From Dicyema japonicum (taxonomy: Eukaryota > Dicyemida > Rhombozoa > Dicyemidae), in contig RDEW01000002.1 in assembly GCA_011109175.1 (NCBI GenBank), positions 2,148,997-2,212,996 of the forward strand: DNA of 64,000 bases. The letters run 5' to 3'. Numbering within the stretch: position 1 is the first letter of the stretch; every line of letters starts with the position of its first letter. Of this stretch, positions 19,995 to 33,300 are shown one piece after another. The position numbers and the translations under genes were made by a program. The notes beneath the pieces were generated by a model, which did not search any database, was not told the DNA's origin, and worked only from the letters and a program-made list of their open reading frames with translations.

Positions 19995-21543
19995 ATGCTT
20001 GCCGTTGCTGTGTCCCACCGAGCGCACACCTTACAGCGATATGCACACATTTGCCACAAATTTGGGTATTATTTTGGATGTATTCCAGTCTTCTCTCTCT
20101 ACTAACACTTTCAGACGGACCCCCTTGTTTTTATTTTCAAGTGTCTAAAAAAATAACAGCTTAGATAAATCATTTCCACCTCATTTGATCGTTCGACTGC
20201 CCGCTCTCTCCCCTACTATGACTCATGGGACTATTCAGAGTTGGGACGTCGATGTTGGTGCCAAAGTGGAAGAAGGGGATCAAATGGCTTTGATGGAGAC
20301 CGACAAGGCGACCATGGCATTGGAGTCTCCTGAATCTGGATTTGTTGCCAAAATTCTTGTGCCTGCAGGGAGAAAGGACGTCCCCGTCAAAGAAGTACCC
20401 TCCCCCTTTTCACATTAACAGCCTATATGTGTCCTCGTTGACGACGAGGCCGACATACCTGCTTTTGATGGGTTCTCCGCCCCCGATCAGCCTGTTGCTG
20501 TCGCAAAAGAGGAACCCAAAGTTGATCCCGTCGTAATAAACGAGTCCCCTGTCCAAACTGAGTCCTCGGGTGAAAAAGTGTTGGCCTCACCATTGGCTAA
20601 ACGCCTCGCTAAGGAAAGTGGAATTGATCTTCGAGTTTGAATTGTTTTTACTCCAGAATATCACTTCTGAGAAAAATGACGGAATAATTCGTAGAGATGA
20701 TGTCCTCAGGATGCAACAGTCTCAGTCTACTCCTCCTTCCGTCAGCCCGTCGGTCTCCCCTGATTACGTGGACATTCCCCTTACCAAGATCAGAGAGATC
20801 ATTAGTTCTCGTTTACTGCACTCCAAGCAAACCATCCCCCACTACTACCTCACAATAGACGTTCAAATGGGAGAATCTCTTAGGTTTTCCGTGATTCAAT
20901 AACCAACAGTCTCCGTAAACGCCTGAACGAGTCGTCTCCTTCCAAACTGTCGATAAATGATCTGATCATTAAGGCCTCTGCTCTGGCCTGTATGAAATAT
21001 CCTGAATTAAATTCCGCGTTCCTCGGAGGTTTTATCCGCCAGTATAATAACGTGGACGTTTGTGTGGCTGTCGATGCCCCGGACGGACTGGTTACTCCTA
21101 TTGTCTGGGGGGCTGAGAAATTGGTATTGATGGTTGATCAGTTTTCAGGGATTGGCCTCAATAAGCCAGACTGTGAGGACATTGGCAGAGAAGGCTAGAG
21201 AGCGTAGACTAACACCGGAGGAGTACCAGGTTAGTGATAGTTGTGAGCCTAGGGAGGGACTTTTACTATTTCTAATTTGGGGATGTTCGGGATCGATCAG
21301 TTCTGTGCTATAATAAATCCCCCACAATCTTCTATTTTAGCAGTTGGAGCTATTCGTAAGACTGTATTGGGAGATGAGTCGACTGAGAAGGGTGGGGGAT
21401 GCCTTAATAATAGATTTTCATTGAAGGATGTGATGAGTGTGACTCTTAGTTGTGACCACAGAGTGGTTGACGGGGCTGTGGGTGCGAGATGGCTTACTCA
21501 TTTTAAAAAGCTGGTGGAACACCCAGAATTGATGCTACTTTAA
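19995..21543 (+). CDS. DLAT: Dihydrolipoyllysine acetyltransferase, E2 of pyruvate dehydrogenase
   Basis: DLAT transfers acetyl groups from the lipoyl arm to CoA in the mitochondrial matrix and forms the core of the pyruvate dehydrogenase complex. ATG 19995 opens an Arg/His-rich presequence ([20 protein letters not shown]). Small introns then lead to [13 protein letters not shown] and [17 protein letters not shown], the lipoyl domain with the DKA lysine. An acidic/Pro linker follows, then the E1/E3-binding domain ([17 protein letters not shown], 22-nt intron, [10 protein letters not shown]). The catalytic domain shows [30 protein letters not shown] and the His motif [15 protein letters not shown] near the C-terminus. 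About seven GT-AG introns of 22-38 nt are inferred. There is one lipoyl domain, against two in vertebrate DLAT. The presequence exon and first two introns are the least certain part. Confidence 0.93.
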
Positions 21544-22352
21544 TGACTAATGTGGTGCCTACTAATAATATAATTCTTTATTGAGCTGTTAAGTTGTGAT
21601 TTCTTTCAAGTGGAAGTGTCTTTAAGGCAAGATTGCTTATTATATACGATTTATGTTGGCATTGTAGCCTAATAGACAGAAATCACTCTTTTGGAGGAGT
21701 TGGCGTATCTTTGTCCTCTTTGTGTGTCTCACGCTAATTACCAATAGATATTTTTTAGGTTACAAATGGCCCTAGTTGATGCAGAGTCATGGAGGATGCT
21801 CGTCGTTGTCGACCTTTGAGATGGTGGAAGATTTTTTAGCATCTGCCGTGACTGTAGAAATTTATATCTGTTTTTTCGTTTCGGTTAAATCATCGCCGGG
21901 AGGCACAGGTTTCGACAAGTCATTAAGGAATTGTAGGTGATCTGTCATTGGGAGAACGTAAGATTCCAAATGTAGATTGTCTAAAGGTGTAAGCAGGTTA
22001 CGACCAGTAATCGACAGTAAGGCACGTTTTGATTTTTTAAGTTTTTGTGAATTTAAGTCGGAAAAGTAGCCGGACTAGTTAAGGTTAGCGCAGTTCAGAG
22101 TGGTTCTGATAAATTATTTGCCTGCTCGAAATTTGAATTCAGAAGCAGCACGAAAGCATAAGTTTTCGTATGGCTTATAAATGAAATTGTCCACGTGGGA
22201 AAAAGAGAAGGAGTGATCATTAATGATCCAAACTATTTTTTAGTTTTCGTCTCAGTGAAACTCGTCAGAAGAGCTTCAGGTTAAGAATTAAACTTTCGAC
22301 GATTGGGAGTAGCTCGAGCCTGAAGAAAGCGATGAGATTCAGTGAGGAACAC
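21544..22352. other. Spacer downstream of DLAT
   Basis: No coding signature on either strand. It ends in the left target duplication of a SINE-like insertion. Confidence 0.5.
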
Positions 22353-22366
22353 CCAGCGAAGTTGAT
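22353..22366. repeat. Target-site duplication, left copy (right copy 22671-22684)
   Basis: CCAGCGAAGTTGAT is present exactly at 22353-22366 and at 22671-22684, flanking the SINE-like element. Confidence 0.85.
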
Positions 22367-22670
22367 TTATTTATTAACCTCGGATACACCGAGAAAGAAG
22401 TTAAAGTAAACAACTAATTAAGGGTATCCACAGAAACAGAGTCCATCCGGAATCAGCATAAAGGGTAAGACGTCCATACTTGCAGTGTGGAAACCCCTCC
22501 AGTGGAGTGGGGGAGAGCAAATGATCCTTTATCGTGCCGGCCTGGCACTGGGCGCAACCTAGACAGGTGAATCACATGAAATAAAGGGGAAGAAAAAAAA
22601 CAACAAATTAACCACGCACGCACCACATGGCGCCATGCGGCTAACATCAAAATCGAAGCGCCAGCGAAGT
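22367..22670 (-). mobile_element. SINE-like non-autonomous retroelement, complete copy with 14-bp target duplication
   Basis: Element of 304 bp read on the minus strand, with no coding capacity. Its 5' part includes GCATGGCGCCATGTGG and CGCCCAGTGCCAGGC. The middle contains GGATCATTTGCTC and a CCACTGGAGGGGTTTCCACA segment. The 3' end reads GGTGTATCCGAGGTTAATAA followed by ATAA. Related copies occur at 44.1, 42.65, 43.28, 52.5 and more weakly 59.9 kb. Exact flanking duplications and an A/T-rich tail indicate target-primed insertion using a LINE's enzymes. No convincing tRNA-type A and B boxes were found, so the promoter origin is unknown. Confidence 0.85.
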
Positions 22671-22787
22671 TGATGAGAGAGGACAGGATTACCTAATGGC
22701 CGGGTTTTTCCTTTTTTCTTAATTTAATGGTGATATTTGGTTTTTGAATAAAAAAATAAAATAACTAATAAATAAATTCAAATATAA

Positions 22788-23375
22788 ATGGGTGATGTGC
22801 ACTACTATGACTGTCTGTGTGGGGAGAAATGTGCAATTCTAGGTTAATCGATTTATACATTTTCAGAAACTGCCTTGGAGTCTCTTCCAGTTCGTTCAAC
22901 CGATGGAAGTAGAGTCATCGACAAAACTAACCAGCAACTAAAATTTATTGAGGGGGAGACCGTCTATATTAGACGAAAAGGGGGAATAGAACGACAGTTC
23001 AGGAAGAATTGCCAAAAATGCAAACTACCCTTATTCTATTCCCACCAAAAGGACTCTGACACGTGGTTTGTGTTGAAGGGGTCTCTCGTTGAGCGTGTTC
23101 AACACGGGAGTTCTACCACAGTGACTGCTGTTAACCAAATAGAGGAGGATATCTTGAATGTTGTATTGTTGTGTCAACTTTAGAGGGAGATTGAGGCATC
23201 CTATGCTGCCAATGCTACTCTTATTAGAAAGTATTTGGATGGAACGAGTTATGCTAAGAAAAAGTCGGTGAAGGTGGGGGATTGCATTATGCTTAGGGGG
23301 ATTACGAACGAAAGTCCAAGGGAACTCTTCTTGATTAACTCTTTATATATGCCCACTTTTATGATTTTTGAGTAG
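22788..23375 (+). CDS. STEEP1: STEEP1/CXorf56 family protein
   Basis: The first exon encodes MGDVHYYDCLCGEKCAIL. A 24-nt intron then leads into LESLPVRSTDGSRVID, followed by EGETVYIRRKGGIERQFRKN and CQKCKLPLFYSHQ. These match the CXorf56 signature (CLCG near the start, YLRRPEGIERQYRK, CxKCxLPLFY). Two CxC/CxxC pairs could bind zinc. A second 24-nt intron joins NQIEEDILN to REIEASYAANATLIRKYL, matching the EIEAREVADSYAQNAKVI region. In vertebrates the protein helps STING leave the ER; the ancestral role is less clear. The usual Lys/Arg-rich C-terminal coiled tail is shortened and ends in an unrelated sequence stopping at TAG 23373, so either a third intron was missed or the tail diverged. Confidence 0.88.
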
Positions 23376-23649
23376 AATTACACATTTTTGTTAAATGTCT
23401 TTTGCTGGTAATCACTAGAATTTGTTATATCGGGGTATATGCACCCCCACGTGAACTAAAGGGAGTCTTAATGGGGTAGCGACTAAGTATCCCAGACGAT
23501 TATGACTTGAAAATTAATGAGGTTTTTGAAGACAGCTTAGTTGATTGACTTAAAACAAGAGTCATTGGTTTTGTTAGGTGCCTTGCTATTTGGAGATCTT
23601 CTCTTGTTAGCCTCCCTACCTTTGTTCGATGTATTTCGTGGCACTGGAA
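23376..23649. other. Spacer without recognised feature
   Basis: Nothing identifiable. Confidence 0.5.
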
Positions 23650-24075
23650 GTTGTACTTGGGAATTGACATAATTAATATGTGCCTCCACATCATCTACCG
23701 CCAGTTTATCCACCCAATACTCACCTATACGAACGTATCGTGGTGATCAGTCATTTTTCGTTCTTCCTTCTGGAATTCAGGGAGTCGCCAGTATTGCCAT
23801 TGGCGATAATTCCGATGTTATGCCTCTTGAAGGACTTCTGTTTGAAAGATTGCGAAAATTCATGAGGACACTCAGCTTTCCTAACAGCCATCTTACAAAA
23901 TCCTTCTCAGATATCTTAAAAATCCCCAAATTATGAACTAACTCAATTCCCAATGAGTATGCCAGTACAGAATTCTAATTCTCATCGATATCGGCCTTCC
24001 GTTGCCGGTCTTAGATCTCTTAGTTAGTTGAGGACAGTTTTCTTTATTTTTAGCCAAATGATTCCGTGGTAATTA
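23650..24075 (+). mobile_element. LINE reverse-transcriptase C-terminal remnant and 3' end
   Basis: The plus strand reads IYRQFIHPILTYTNVSWW near 23695-23745, typical of the C-terminal block after the LINE reverse-transcriptase core (compare 'RPILEY...W'). The 3' part, CTCTTAGTTAGTTGAGGACA at about 24017, shares TTAGTTAGTTGAG with the sequence at 4.4 kb. Everything else is eroded. Confidence 0.5.
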
Positions 24076-24358
24076 AATAAACAAATCCTAGCGACAATCT
24101 GACTCGTCCGTGTGTCTTTCCAGCCACCTAGATAACCAGAAGAATAGACTCAACCTCTTCTCGCTTCCTGGTTGTGTCAAATTTCTCCACCAAATAAGAT
24201 CGCTTTGATAGTGAGCATCATCATATGACATTTCTGTTTCTTTCAGTCACCAGTCTCCCTAACTAGAATGGACAGGGGGTAAATAGATTCCCATAAATAA
24301 GAAAAGGCATGATTTGTTATTTATTAGAGGTTATTGAAGAGTTAGTTATTTGTTAGAA
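24076..24358. other. AT-rich 3' flank of the dynein gene
   Basis: No feature seen apart from probable 3' untranslated sequence of the dynein heavy chain. Confidence 0.5.
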
Positions 24359-27300
24359 CTATATTTGAAGAAGTATAGCAACTCCACCCAAAACCCACGT
24401 GGATGGCTTAATTTTACTCTTTAAGTTGAAAGTCCACACAAATGTCGGACCTCTTTGTTTCGTCTTGTACATTGGACAAGCATACATCATTCTAAGGTCC
24501 TGTCGTTCTACTGGAATAGCTCTGCGGTTGATTACAACACTCACCTGATATATATAACTGGCATTGCTGGGTGAAGTTCCTTCAGACGAGACTCAGATAT
24601 CATTCCAGACTGCACATCCCAGCGAGCTCCCTCCATATAAAGCCCACACACATAAGCTCCCTCACGTGGAGGACCTCCCATGTCTTCTTTACTCTTCTTA
24701 GTCACATCACATTGTAGAGTCATTCTGTCCAGCGGCCACTCGTTCTTTCTAGCCATTTGCTGCATAATTGCCGTGAGGAATGACTGCGGATTGAAGAAAC
24801 CCCCAAGCCAAACAGCCCCTTCAATAGTTTGAATCAAATACCCGGCAGTTGAAAGTCCCCAATCCAACATTTCGAGTTGTTTTATCCTTTGAAGGAGATC
24901 AGCATACCACACAGCCAGAGTGTACAGAGAAGGGTAGGCCTTTGAACTCCAAATCTCAGGAACACTGTCCATGAATAAGTTATTTCCGAGTTCCTCCATT
25001 TCTGAGGTTATAGTTAACTCCCCCTAAGAGTAACAAATTCCATGACCCACCTTAAGTCCAAGGTCGAGGGTTTTCAGGGACCGCTTGATTTCGTTTGTGA
25101 GGTAATTCATCCTTTCGCATTCCTGGAAGGCGACCACAACATATGGGGTACGTTCCTCAGGGGGGACTTTCCCAATAATTTCCCCCATGTTGAACTCATC
25201 AGGCAATTTTTCAAGGATCTCATCCAAAACGTTTTTGATCTAAACTCCCCGAATATGAGGAACCTTCTCTTCCTTAGTAGTCGTCCCTTCTCCCCCAGAA
25301 TCAGCATTTTGAGGTTGCAGTTCGAAAATCGTCCTGAAAACCTTTTCTGATCTGGTAGTGAGGAAGTCAATCTCCGCATTAGGATGGAGACCATATAGAT
25401 ATGGACTTTCCGTTGGGAGATGCTCATCAATATAAGTATGATACCCAACAAAATCAGTGTTCGTGGGGACAGCAAAGCCGGGAGCAAAGTACAACTCCCC
25501 GTCCAACTGGAAGAATCACAAATAAATGAACCATTTCAGGTTTCAAATACTCTTCAAGGTAAGTTCGGCAAAGTTTTCTGTCCCAATCATCAGTAATGTG
25601 TCCCCCATACATAATCTCCCCGAATAAATATCTCAAGTCAACCCAGGGTACCTATAACATCCATAAAGTGACTGACCTTAGGATTCGACTCAAGGTAGTT
25701 GTAGAGGACGTTGATACTTATTGTGAGGTCACCGACGTTAAACGGGTAGATTCTGTTCCAACCCTGGGGACCAAACTTCCTCCTTTCTGAGACGACCGCG
25801 TGGAAGTAGCACAGGGCAAACAAAATAGTCTTAAACTCATTCTCCTTAGCACACATCTCCAAGGTGTCCTGGGAAAAGTTATTCAGAGCCTTGTGGAGAT
25901 TGGCGTGCATCCCTTGAAATTACTCATTAAATCACCCGTTGGGGGCTCATTTGTAATTTTGATGGAAAACTCCAAGATCCCCTGGGGATCACGTGCATGT
26001 CTGGTGTTCCGGCCGGCTCGGCACTGATATAAAGACGGAAATCCTTGTGACTATCCAAGGAGATTGTTTCTAGGATCTTTTCCAGCGTTGGAAGCCATTT
26101 CGAGACAAGGTGGACGTTCTGAATATCAGTAACGGTCAATAACCTGGAGAACTACCCAATGTCCCTCCTTTGACGACAATTCGAGGGCGTTCTCAGCCAC
26201 AATCTCCTGTCCTTGTCCCAGCGATACATTATGGAAGTTATTGTTATTCGTAGAATATCCCAATTTTTTTCCGAGGGCTTCGACGTCCTTGAGTGGGTCA
26301 ACACCGGGGGAGAGAATAAAGAAGACTGGGGTTTCTGAGCTGGTTTCCTCGTATGATTTTGTAAAGGGAATGGGAGACGGATAGGCATACTTCTCCCCCA
26401 TATTTTGATTGATATAATTTCTATGAATTATCCCAGCTGTAACGTCAAAGCATAAATCATTCGATCAGGTCGGAGGGCTCTCATAATGCACAGTTTTTGT
26501 AGAGGAGTCTTATTTTTCCATTCCTGGGGGAGTTTGTCATTTTCTGGAGCTTCCCCCTCCACGAACTTCTTCCATCGTTTAGCGGACCCTTCAATGTCCT
26601 TATCCAGGTTTTTCATTTCATCCATTTGGGAGAGAACCTTTGGTAAATGATAACGTCAACTTTGATTCCACCCCAGCAGTGATTGCTAAGGAAGTCAACA
26701 GGACTGTCCGTGGAAAGGTCAACCGGGAATCGAAGAAGGAAATCGAGTTCCTGGATATTTATGGATTTGTTCATCAGCATGATCTAACAATAGTGGAGTA
26801 CTATGACCTGAAACGTCATTTGAGCGGAGAATATCATTTTATCGGACTCGAATAAACTTCTGGTGGTATAAATGAAGATAGAGTAGGTGATTGTGTCCAG
26901 CAAATACTTAATCCTCTGCTTGACGTCCTCAGAAGTCTCAGATCTGTCGATCGCCAGCTCAAACACTATGCTGAATGCCTTAAATAATGCGTAATGTGTA
27001 CTTTGAGGGAGAATTGATACATTGGGTGTATTCGGTTCAAATCATTCATTATGAAGTAGAGGACGGAGGCTCGACTGGCGGCAGGTCTGTATAGTTCTCT
27101 GGCCTCGTTGATTTCGACTTCAGTGATCTGTCATGTTTAGGTATTCCTCTACTTTGGCCTGGGCGACCTTCTCCTCTATTTCCATGGCGGTTCGTTTTGT
27201 GGTCTCCAGATTTTCCACGAGAGCATAGTCTCCCAAAAAGTTTCCTTCTGCTGAGGAGAGTCGAGCCAAGAGGGAATCTTCCAACTCTTTTAGGGTTATC

Positions 27301-30300
27301 TTGAATTCGTTCTGCTGCCTTGTCAAGTCTGATTTCAGCCGTTCGAGATCAGGTCTCTCTTTACTCACCACTGCTGCGAGAAGTTGTTCCTCCAGGCCAT
27401 CGGGGGTGACTGTAAAGTTAATCAGGGTCGTCTGGGCTTGAATTTCAGGCGGATAATGCGGATTGCCGAGCTTAGTATGCAAAATAAGTCTGAAATCCTT
27501 GGAGTACTCAACCTCCTTGTCCCCAATTTTGATGGCCTTCCCTAAAATATCCAAAACCAGAAGTAACCTTTTTTGATTGTGTTTCTTCCTATTATGGGAT
27601 CCATGACGGGGTCTATATATTCCCCCATATTTTCAATAAGGACAACATCTCCGGCACTGATAGCCCGTTCAATCGTATCAAGGTATCCCTTCGCCCCAAT
27701 GCACACACTCTTCAAGTTTGGGTATTTATTTTTTATCCATTTAATCCCCTAACATAAACTATCAGGCCACTTGTAATTGAGGATCAATCATCAAGGGCCA
27801 TCTCTCACAATTCGTCAGGATAGTAGCATTCTCTACTGAAAACTTATCAGAAGGGAGGCCTTCGTTGTTCCACTTGGCAATGACTGACCCGTCCGTTAGC
27901 ATCAGAGTTGGGTCAAGTTCTAGAAGTAACATTAATGGAGACCCTCATTGAAGGTATCGTCCCAGTATCTTTGAGGTATTTCGCCCATTTTTCGTACAGC
28001 AGTTCGGAACGATAGTTGTTAGAGTTTAGAGAATGACCCCAAGTAAGAGATGAATGCAGTCACTAGGAGAATATCACCTGGCAGTGTCTTTTCTGCAACT
28101 CGAAATTTCCGACGGCTTGTGCCCACCTAATATTCTCAGAAGCCAGTCCTCCGACCAATCTATTAGCCAGTTCAATAGTTCTGGGGGTAAAGTAACACAA
28201 TCCCACTTGAAGGTCATATCAGCTTCATTTTGACATTTAATCTTGGCTGCTGTCGCTTCTTCAAACTGGGAGGTTAGTTTTGCCAAGGCAGCCTCTAGGG
28301 AAGAAATCTTGCTTTGGATTGTCGACAATTTAGTCGTAGCATTAGACAGCTCTGTATTAGCCTACTATAAGTCATATTACACCTGATCAAGGGCTATTCT
28401 CTTGGGTTCCACCTCACAAAAGACTTCGTAGAATTTCAAAATGTTGATGACCCAGGCACAAAGTCCAGCAGCGGCAAGGGATTTTGACTTTACTAGTTCA
28501 TAATTAAAGTCGGGGTTCGCAATATATGGAGCCACAGCTTTCAGACAGTTTTCGTGGATATTTTCCTTGTTAAAGTTGATTAGCTGATCCAAAAATTGAT
28601 CCACCTAATGAAATGTCCCTGAAATGGTTACTTTGCCCATTGGCCACACTTTAGCGGCCTTCCAGCTTCTATCCTTGGGTATCTTACCATCAGGGGCCAT
28701 CAGGCACATCACTGCCGCCAAAACGTTTGTTACCGCGATTGGGGGAGTTCCGAAAGATTTCAATTCCGTTAGGTTGTTCTACCCTTAATGTTAAAGTGAT
28801 ACCTTATTAAGGGTATTTAAAGCCTCCTTTGCTGCCAAAAGAGCTGGTTCCGCCTTGGTGAGATCTCGTTCGCAGTCTCTTTGCTTTTTGGATACGTCAA
28901 TGGCTATTTTGGAGACTTTTTCTTCTTCAACAGCAGCCATCGCCTTTTCCTTAGAGACTTTGTCACTCTCAGCGCCCACAACTTGGATTAGTTTGTTGGC
29001 GTCCTCGTTCTTGATGGCCAATTCAACTTCTTGTGCCTTCAACTTGGCCTTCAGATCATCGACTTGTTGGGAGGTACTCTTAAGTTTTTCAAGTCCGTTT
29101 TCTAATCTTTGCATTTTCCCCTGCAAATCAGAGTAGCGATCCTTCAGTAAGGCTTGGTATAGCTTTATCTGCTCCAAGAATGACTTGGGGGTTGTATAAT
29201 TATATCTTCTCTCTTTTGCATAATATTGCTGACTCATTTCATTAACGGATTTGTGGACAAATGCCATGAATTTGGAGACATTCTCGGCCAACTGATTCGT
29301 CAGAAGCTCATCCTCACTTAGGAATCTGTAACTGACGGAAATCAGAGCATCTTCCGGCCATTCGTGGAACCAGTTTATGCTTGTGCAGTTCACTACTGCG
29401 GGAAATTTGCGAGCACGGACTCTCAGTTTATTTCCGACTGGTGAGAAGCACAGTATAACCTATGCCACTAATCCCACGTGCTCACCTTTAACATTCTTCT
29501 AACCTTCTCAATGAAAAAGCTCCAGCAGTTTTCTCTGGTGTCCATAATTCCCGTTGATTTGCATTCATTGCGGACTCCAGAGATGGCTGTCTCGTATTCA
29601 TCGTCCGTAAAGAGATCGGGGATCTCTCCGGTGGATAGCAGGTCGTTAATCAAAACTAGGAACCGTTCGTCGGGGATCTAAGAGTCTAGTTTATATATCT
29701 ACCTGAGCATCAGTCATTAAAAACATTGTGGGGACGTTTTTGAGACCGCATCTCAGGTAAAGCTGAGCAATTTCCGTTTTGAGGTCGTTGAGGGAATATC
29801 CCTTACGGAGAGTGACTTGGTAGGTCTCTAGTCCACTAATAAAGGCTGCAAGTCTGGACAAACTTTGTTTTCCTGACCCCCCAACACCAACCAAAAGACC
29901 ATAGCCTGATTTATATATTCAAGTTACCCGAGGATTTTCCAGTATCCTGTTGATCCTACAAACCTGGAACATGGCATCTTCGAAGAGAACGAGATTCATG
30001 GCCGCATTTAACTCGTTTAGTTTCGAGAGCCTCGGTTAGCAGCTTTTTTAGATTGTCGACGTTTGTGATTGGCATATACTTTGGTTCTCCAACCCCCTAG
30101 GATTTGGGAGTGATACTACCTGAGCAAAGTGGCAATAAACTAAAGGATGTGAAAATAAGGCTTCCTCCTTCATATCTTCAAATGTTTTATGTACGACTTC
30201 TGATACTGTCTTTCGGAACAGATGAATGTCGTTATTGTCCACCATTTTGTCTCCATACACTCGGTAAGCCTGTGCAGCCACAACCTTGTTAGATCCTCAG

Positions 30301-33300
30301 GAGTTTTGATGCACTCTGTGTCTGCAAACAAGACTCCCTTGGAAGTCACTACATCAAAGCAAACCTGGAAAACATTGCTTAGGTCCCTTAAATTGAAGAG
30401 GTAGTGAAATTTGATTGCAGTGGGGAGGAAAGTGCTGGAAATCTTTGAATGTAATTCCAAAGCCCCGTGTATTAAGTTGGGGACGTATTTTTTAACGGCT
30501 GGTTGGAATCCTTCTCCCAAGTGGCAGCTCAGAATAGAAGAATAAATCGTATTTAGTGCTTCACTAGTGGGAAAACTTACAGCAAACACACAAAAGTGTC
30601 TCTAGTTATAAGGAAACGTCAATCATACTTGAAGACGTGGATTTATCGTAAAACTCCCAGCGGTGGGGTTCATGCAGGCTACATATTGTGTGTTGTGGAC
30701 GTCTTTGAGAGTCAGTTTATTCCTGTCGTACCAATTCCGTAGTCAATGTGCTGTCGTAGTAGAGTGTGAGGTTGGACAGTGAAGTATTTATCTACATACT
30801 TTAAGTTGGTCATCTACCTCGGGCATGTTCATGTCATCAACAAAGTAAATGAGTCTCCTCGACCCAGGAGGTCCATAATTCCTTCCAGCCTTCTTTTCCA
30901 GGGGCTTTTCTATTATTTTTTGAAGCATAGCCGAAGTCGTGTAAAAGTTGAACGGAACATTAGCCACGAGAAAGTCGTCAGAAAATTCTTTCAGTTTATT
31001 CTGCATAAGAACGCTCTTCCCTGTCCCAGCAGCCCCAACGAGCATGCAAGGACGACGAATCTCCATCAATTTGTCGAGGAACCACCGAATTCTAACTGTT
31101 TCCTGTGTTTGAACCAGAGTAGACTATTTTAAATTAATATTGACCACCTGAAGAGTTGGGTCAGAATCGAGTTCAAATTTTGGAATCAACTTGCTCCATG
31201 GCTCAAATTTGTTGGTCTTATTGTCAATGAAGTAGTCGAACAGAGTCCCTGCCGAGGGAACTTTATCTGCTTAAATTCCGTGGTCCACCACTTGGAAAAT
31301 TCGACTCGGTAGTCAGTAAGCTATTCACATATATCTCAGTCTTACTTGATCCTGGAACAGACAACTTCCAAACGCCCAGACGCAAGAAAACACAAAGTAT
31401 ATCTCGTAGAGTTCCTTTGAACAGTCCGGGGAGTGTTCTCTGGGGTCAGCATAATTTCCAGTAAACTACAGAGCATCTAAAGGATCAATTTGAGGTTGAA
31501 ACCTGGACGTGTGCAATATCTGAGATTGGGTTATCTTCTTGAATCGGGTCCTCAGTGTTTCCAAACAAGTCGGGACATATTTGTGAACAGAATCGTCAGA
31601 TTTGCCTTTTCGGACTGAACCTCTCTTGCCTCGATCCAACTGTTCACATAAGGAGATCACCCCACGTCACCGGGGTTAATAAACAGAATCCCAGCCCTCG
31701 ATACAGTCGCAGGGGTTACGGTTTTGAGGTGAAAAATTTCGAAGATCAGTCGCATTGACGGTGTTAAAGAGATTCTCTCATTGCTGGCCAAAGTTAACAC
31801 CTAAAATGAGGTCGATGATCACATTGTTGTCGTCCATTACAGTATTCAAGGATTCAATCCACATTGGATCAATATCACTGTCGAGGATAATCCATTTTGC
31901 GGCGTTTCCGCTTGCATTTGATAAATCTCGCATAATCACGGAAAATAGCCCTAATTTTGATTACTTAACTTAACCGTCCTTCCATTCTCTCGTTGCCGGG
32001 TTTATTGCTCCGTAGAGTGCATCGTTCGTGACGGCCTTAGGATTAAGGTCCACCGCGACTCCCTTCTGTCCGAGATTCCTATATGTCTTCAAAAGTGTCT
32101 TCCAGGTCATGCTCTTGCCAACCCCAGCATTCCCAATGATAAATACAGAGTGACGGACCTCCAGCAGTTCCACCAATTGGACGACCTACAATTTGAGACA
32201 AAATAAACCTTTAATATAAAGTTCTCCTCAGGTTGTAATTTCAGGTCGAGGGTAGCCTTTCGGATGTCCTGCTCAAATTCTAAATTCCGTTTTCTGGGGA
32301 CATCAAGAGAGGGGAAGAGATCCCCAATCAGTCCAATAAAGATGGGCAAATCATCAGTGACTATCTTTGGTATATTAAAGTCCCTCAGCGCTCTCATGAG
32401 AACCTAAAATGTTGCTGTTTAGCCTACCTGGTCTTCCGGCCGTTGTAAATCTGCTCTTTTAAGGGAACCAGCCACGACAAGGACTGATTTGATGGCTCGA
32501 AGTCCCCAATCATAGTGATCTTGTTTGGAAAGGAGTTCCTTGCACAAACTGTACAGAGTTATAAACTTTCGAGCCAAAAGTCGTGCATCCGTAAAGCCCT
32601 CAGCAACCAACATGATTTCACAGATCATCTCAAAATCGGGGACAACCATGGCACATGGCCTTAAAATCAGATCACTATATGCCTGAATAAAGCCTTCAAG
32701 TTTTCAGGAAGTTCAGTACGCCCGGCATAACCAGGATTCATAGTTATAAATATCCCGACAGTTGGAAGTAGCCGAATATCAATTCCCATAAAGTTGAGTA
32801 TCGTATTCTTGTCCTTAATGGCATCCTGAATAGTTTTAACCACAAACTCGATGATTTTTGTCAACCTGCACTGCCACCACTGATAATACTTCCACTGATT
32901 TTCTATTGAACTCATCAAAGCATCCCCAAGTTCCCGATTGAACCAGTCCTTTGTAAATATTAACAACGGACTAATTCATAATCAGTCCCTAAACCTTATA
33001 ATCCATCTGTTCCGAGCAGTTGAACACGTAGACCATAATTTCAATGGACTTCCCCAAATCCTTAGTTGTTTCAGTCTTACCTGTCCCCGCAGGTCCAGTG
33101 GGGCATCACTTATTATCAAATGGAGTGACTGAGTGAGGGTTATATAACAGCTAAACGTCAGTAAAGGATAGAACCGATCAGTTAGAGGAGTTATAACCAA
33201 TCTAGGAGTGCATCCCAAGTATTCGTGGGAATATCTGAAGCCTGCGTCACATATATTAATGAAGCAATCCTTTTCGGTTTCATCCCACATGTGTCTGAGT

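Noticed and set aside
28855..29136. Plus-strand serine-rich open frame within dynein
   Set aside because: Antisense of the stalk coiled coil, whose Lys/Glu codons read as Ser/Leu/Phe.
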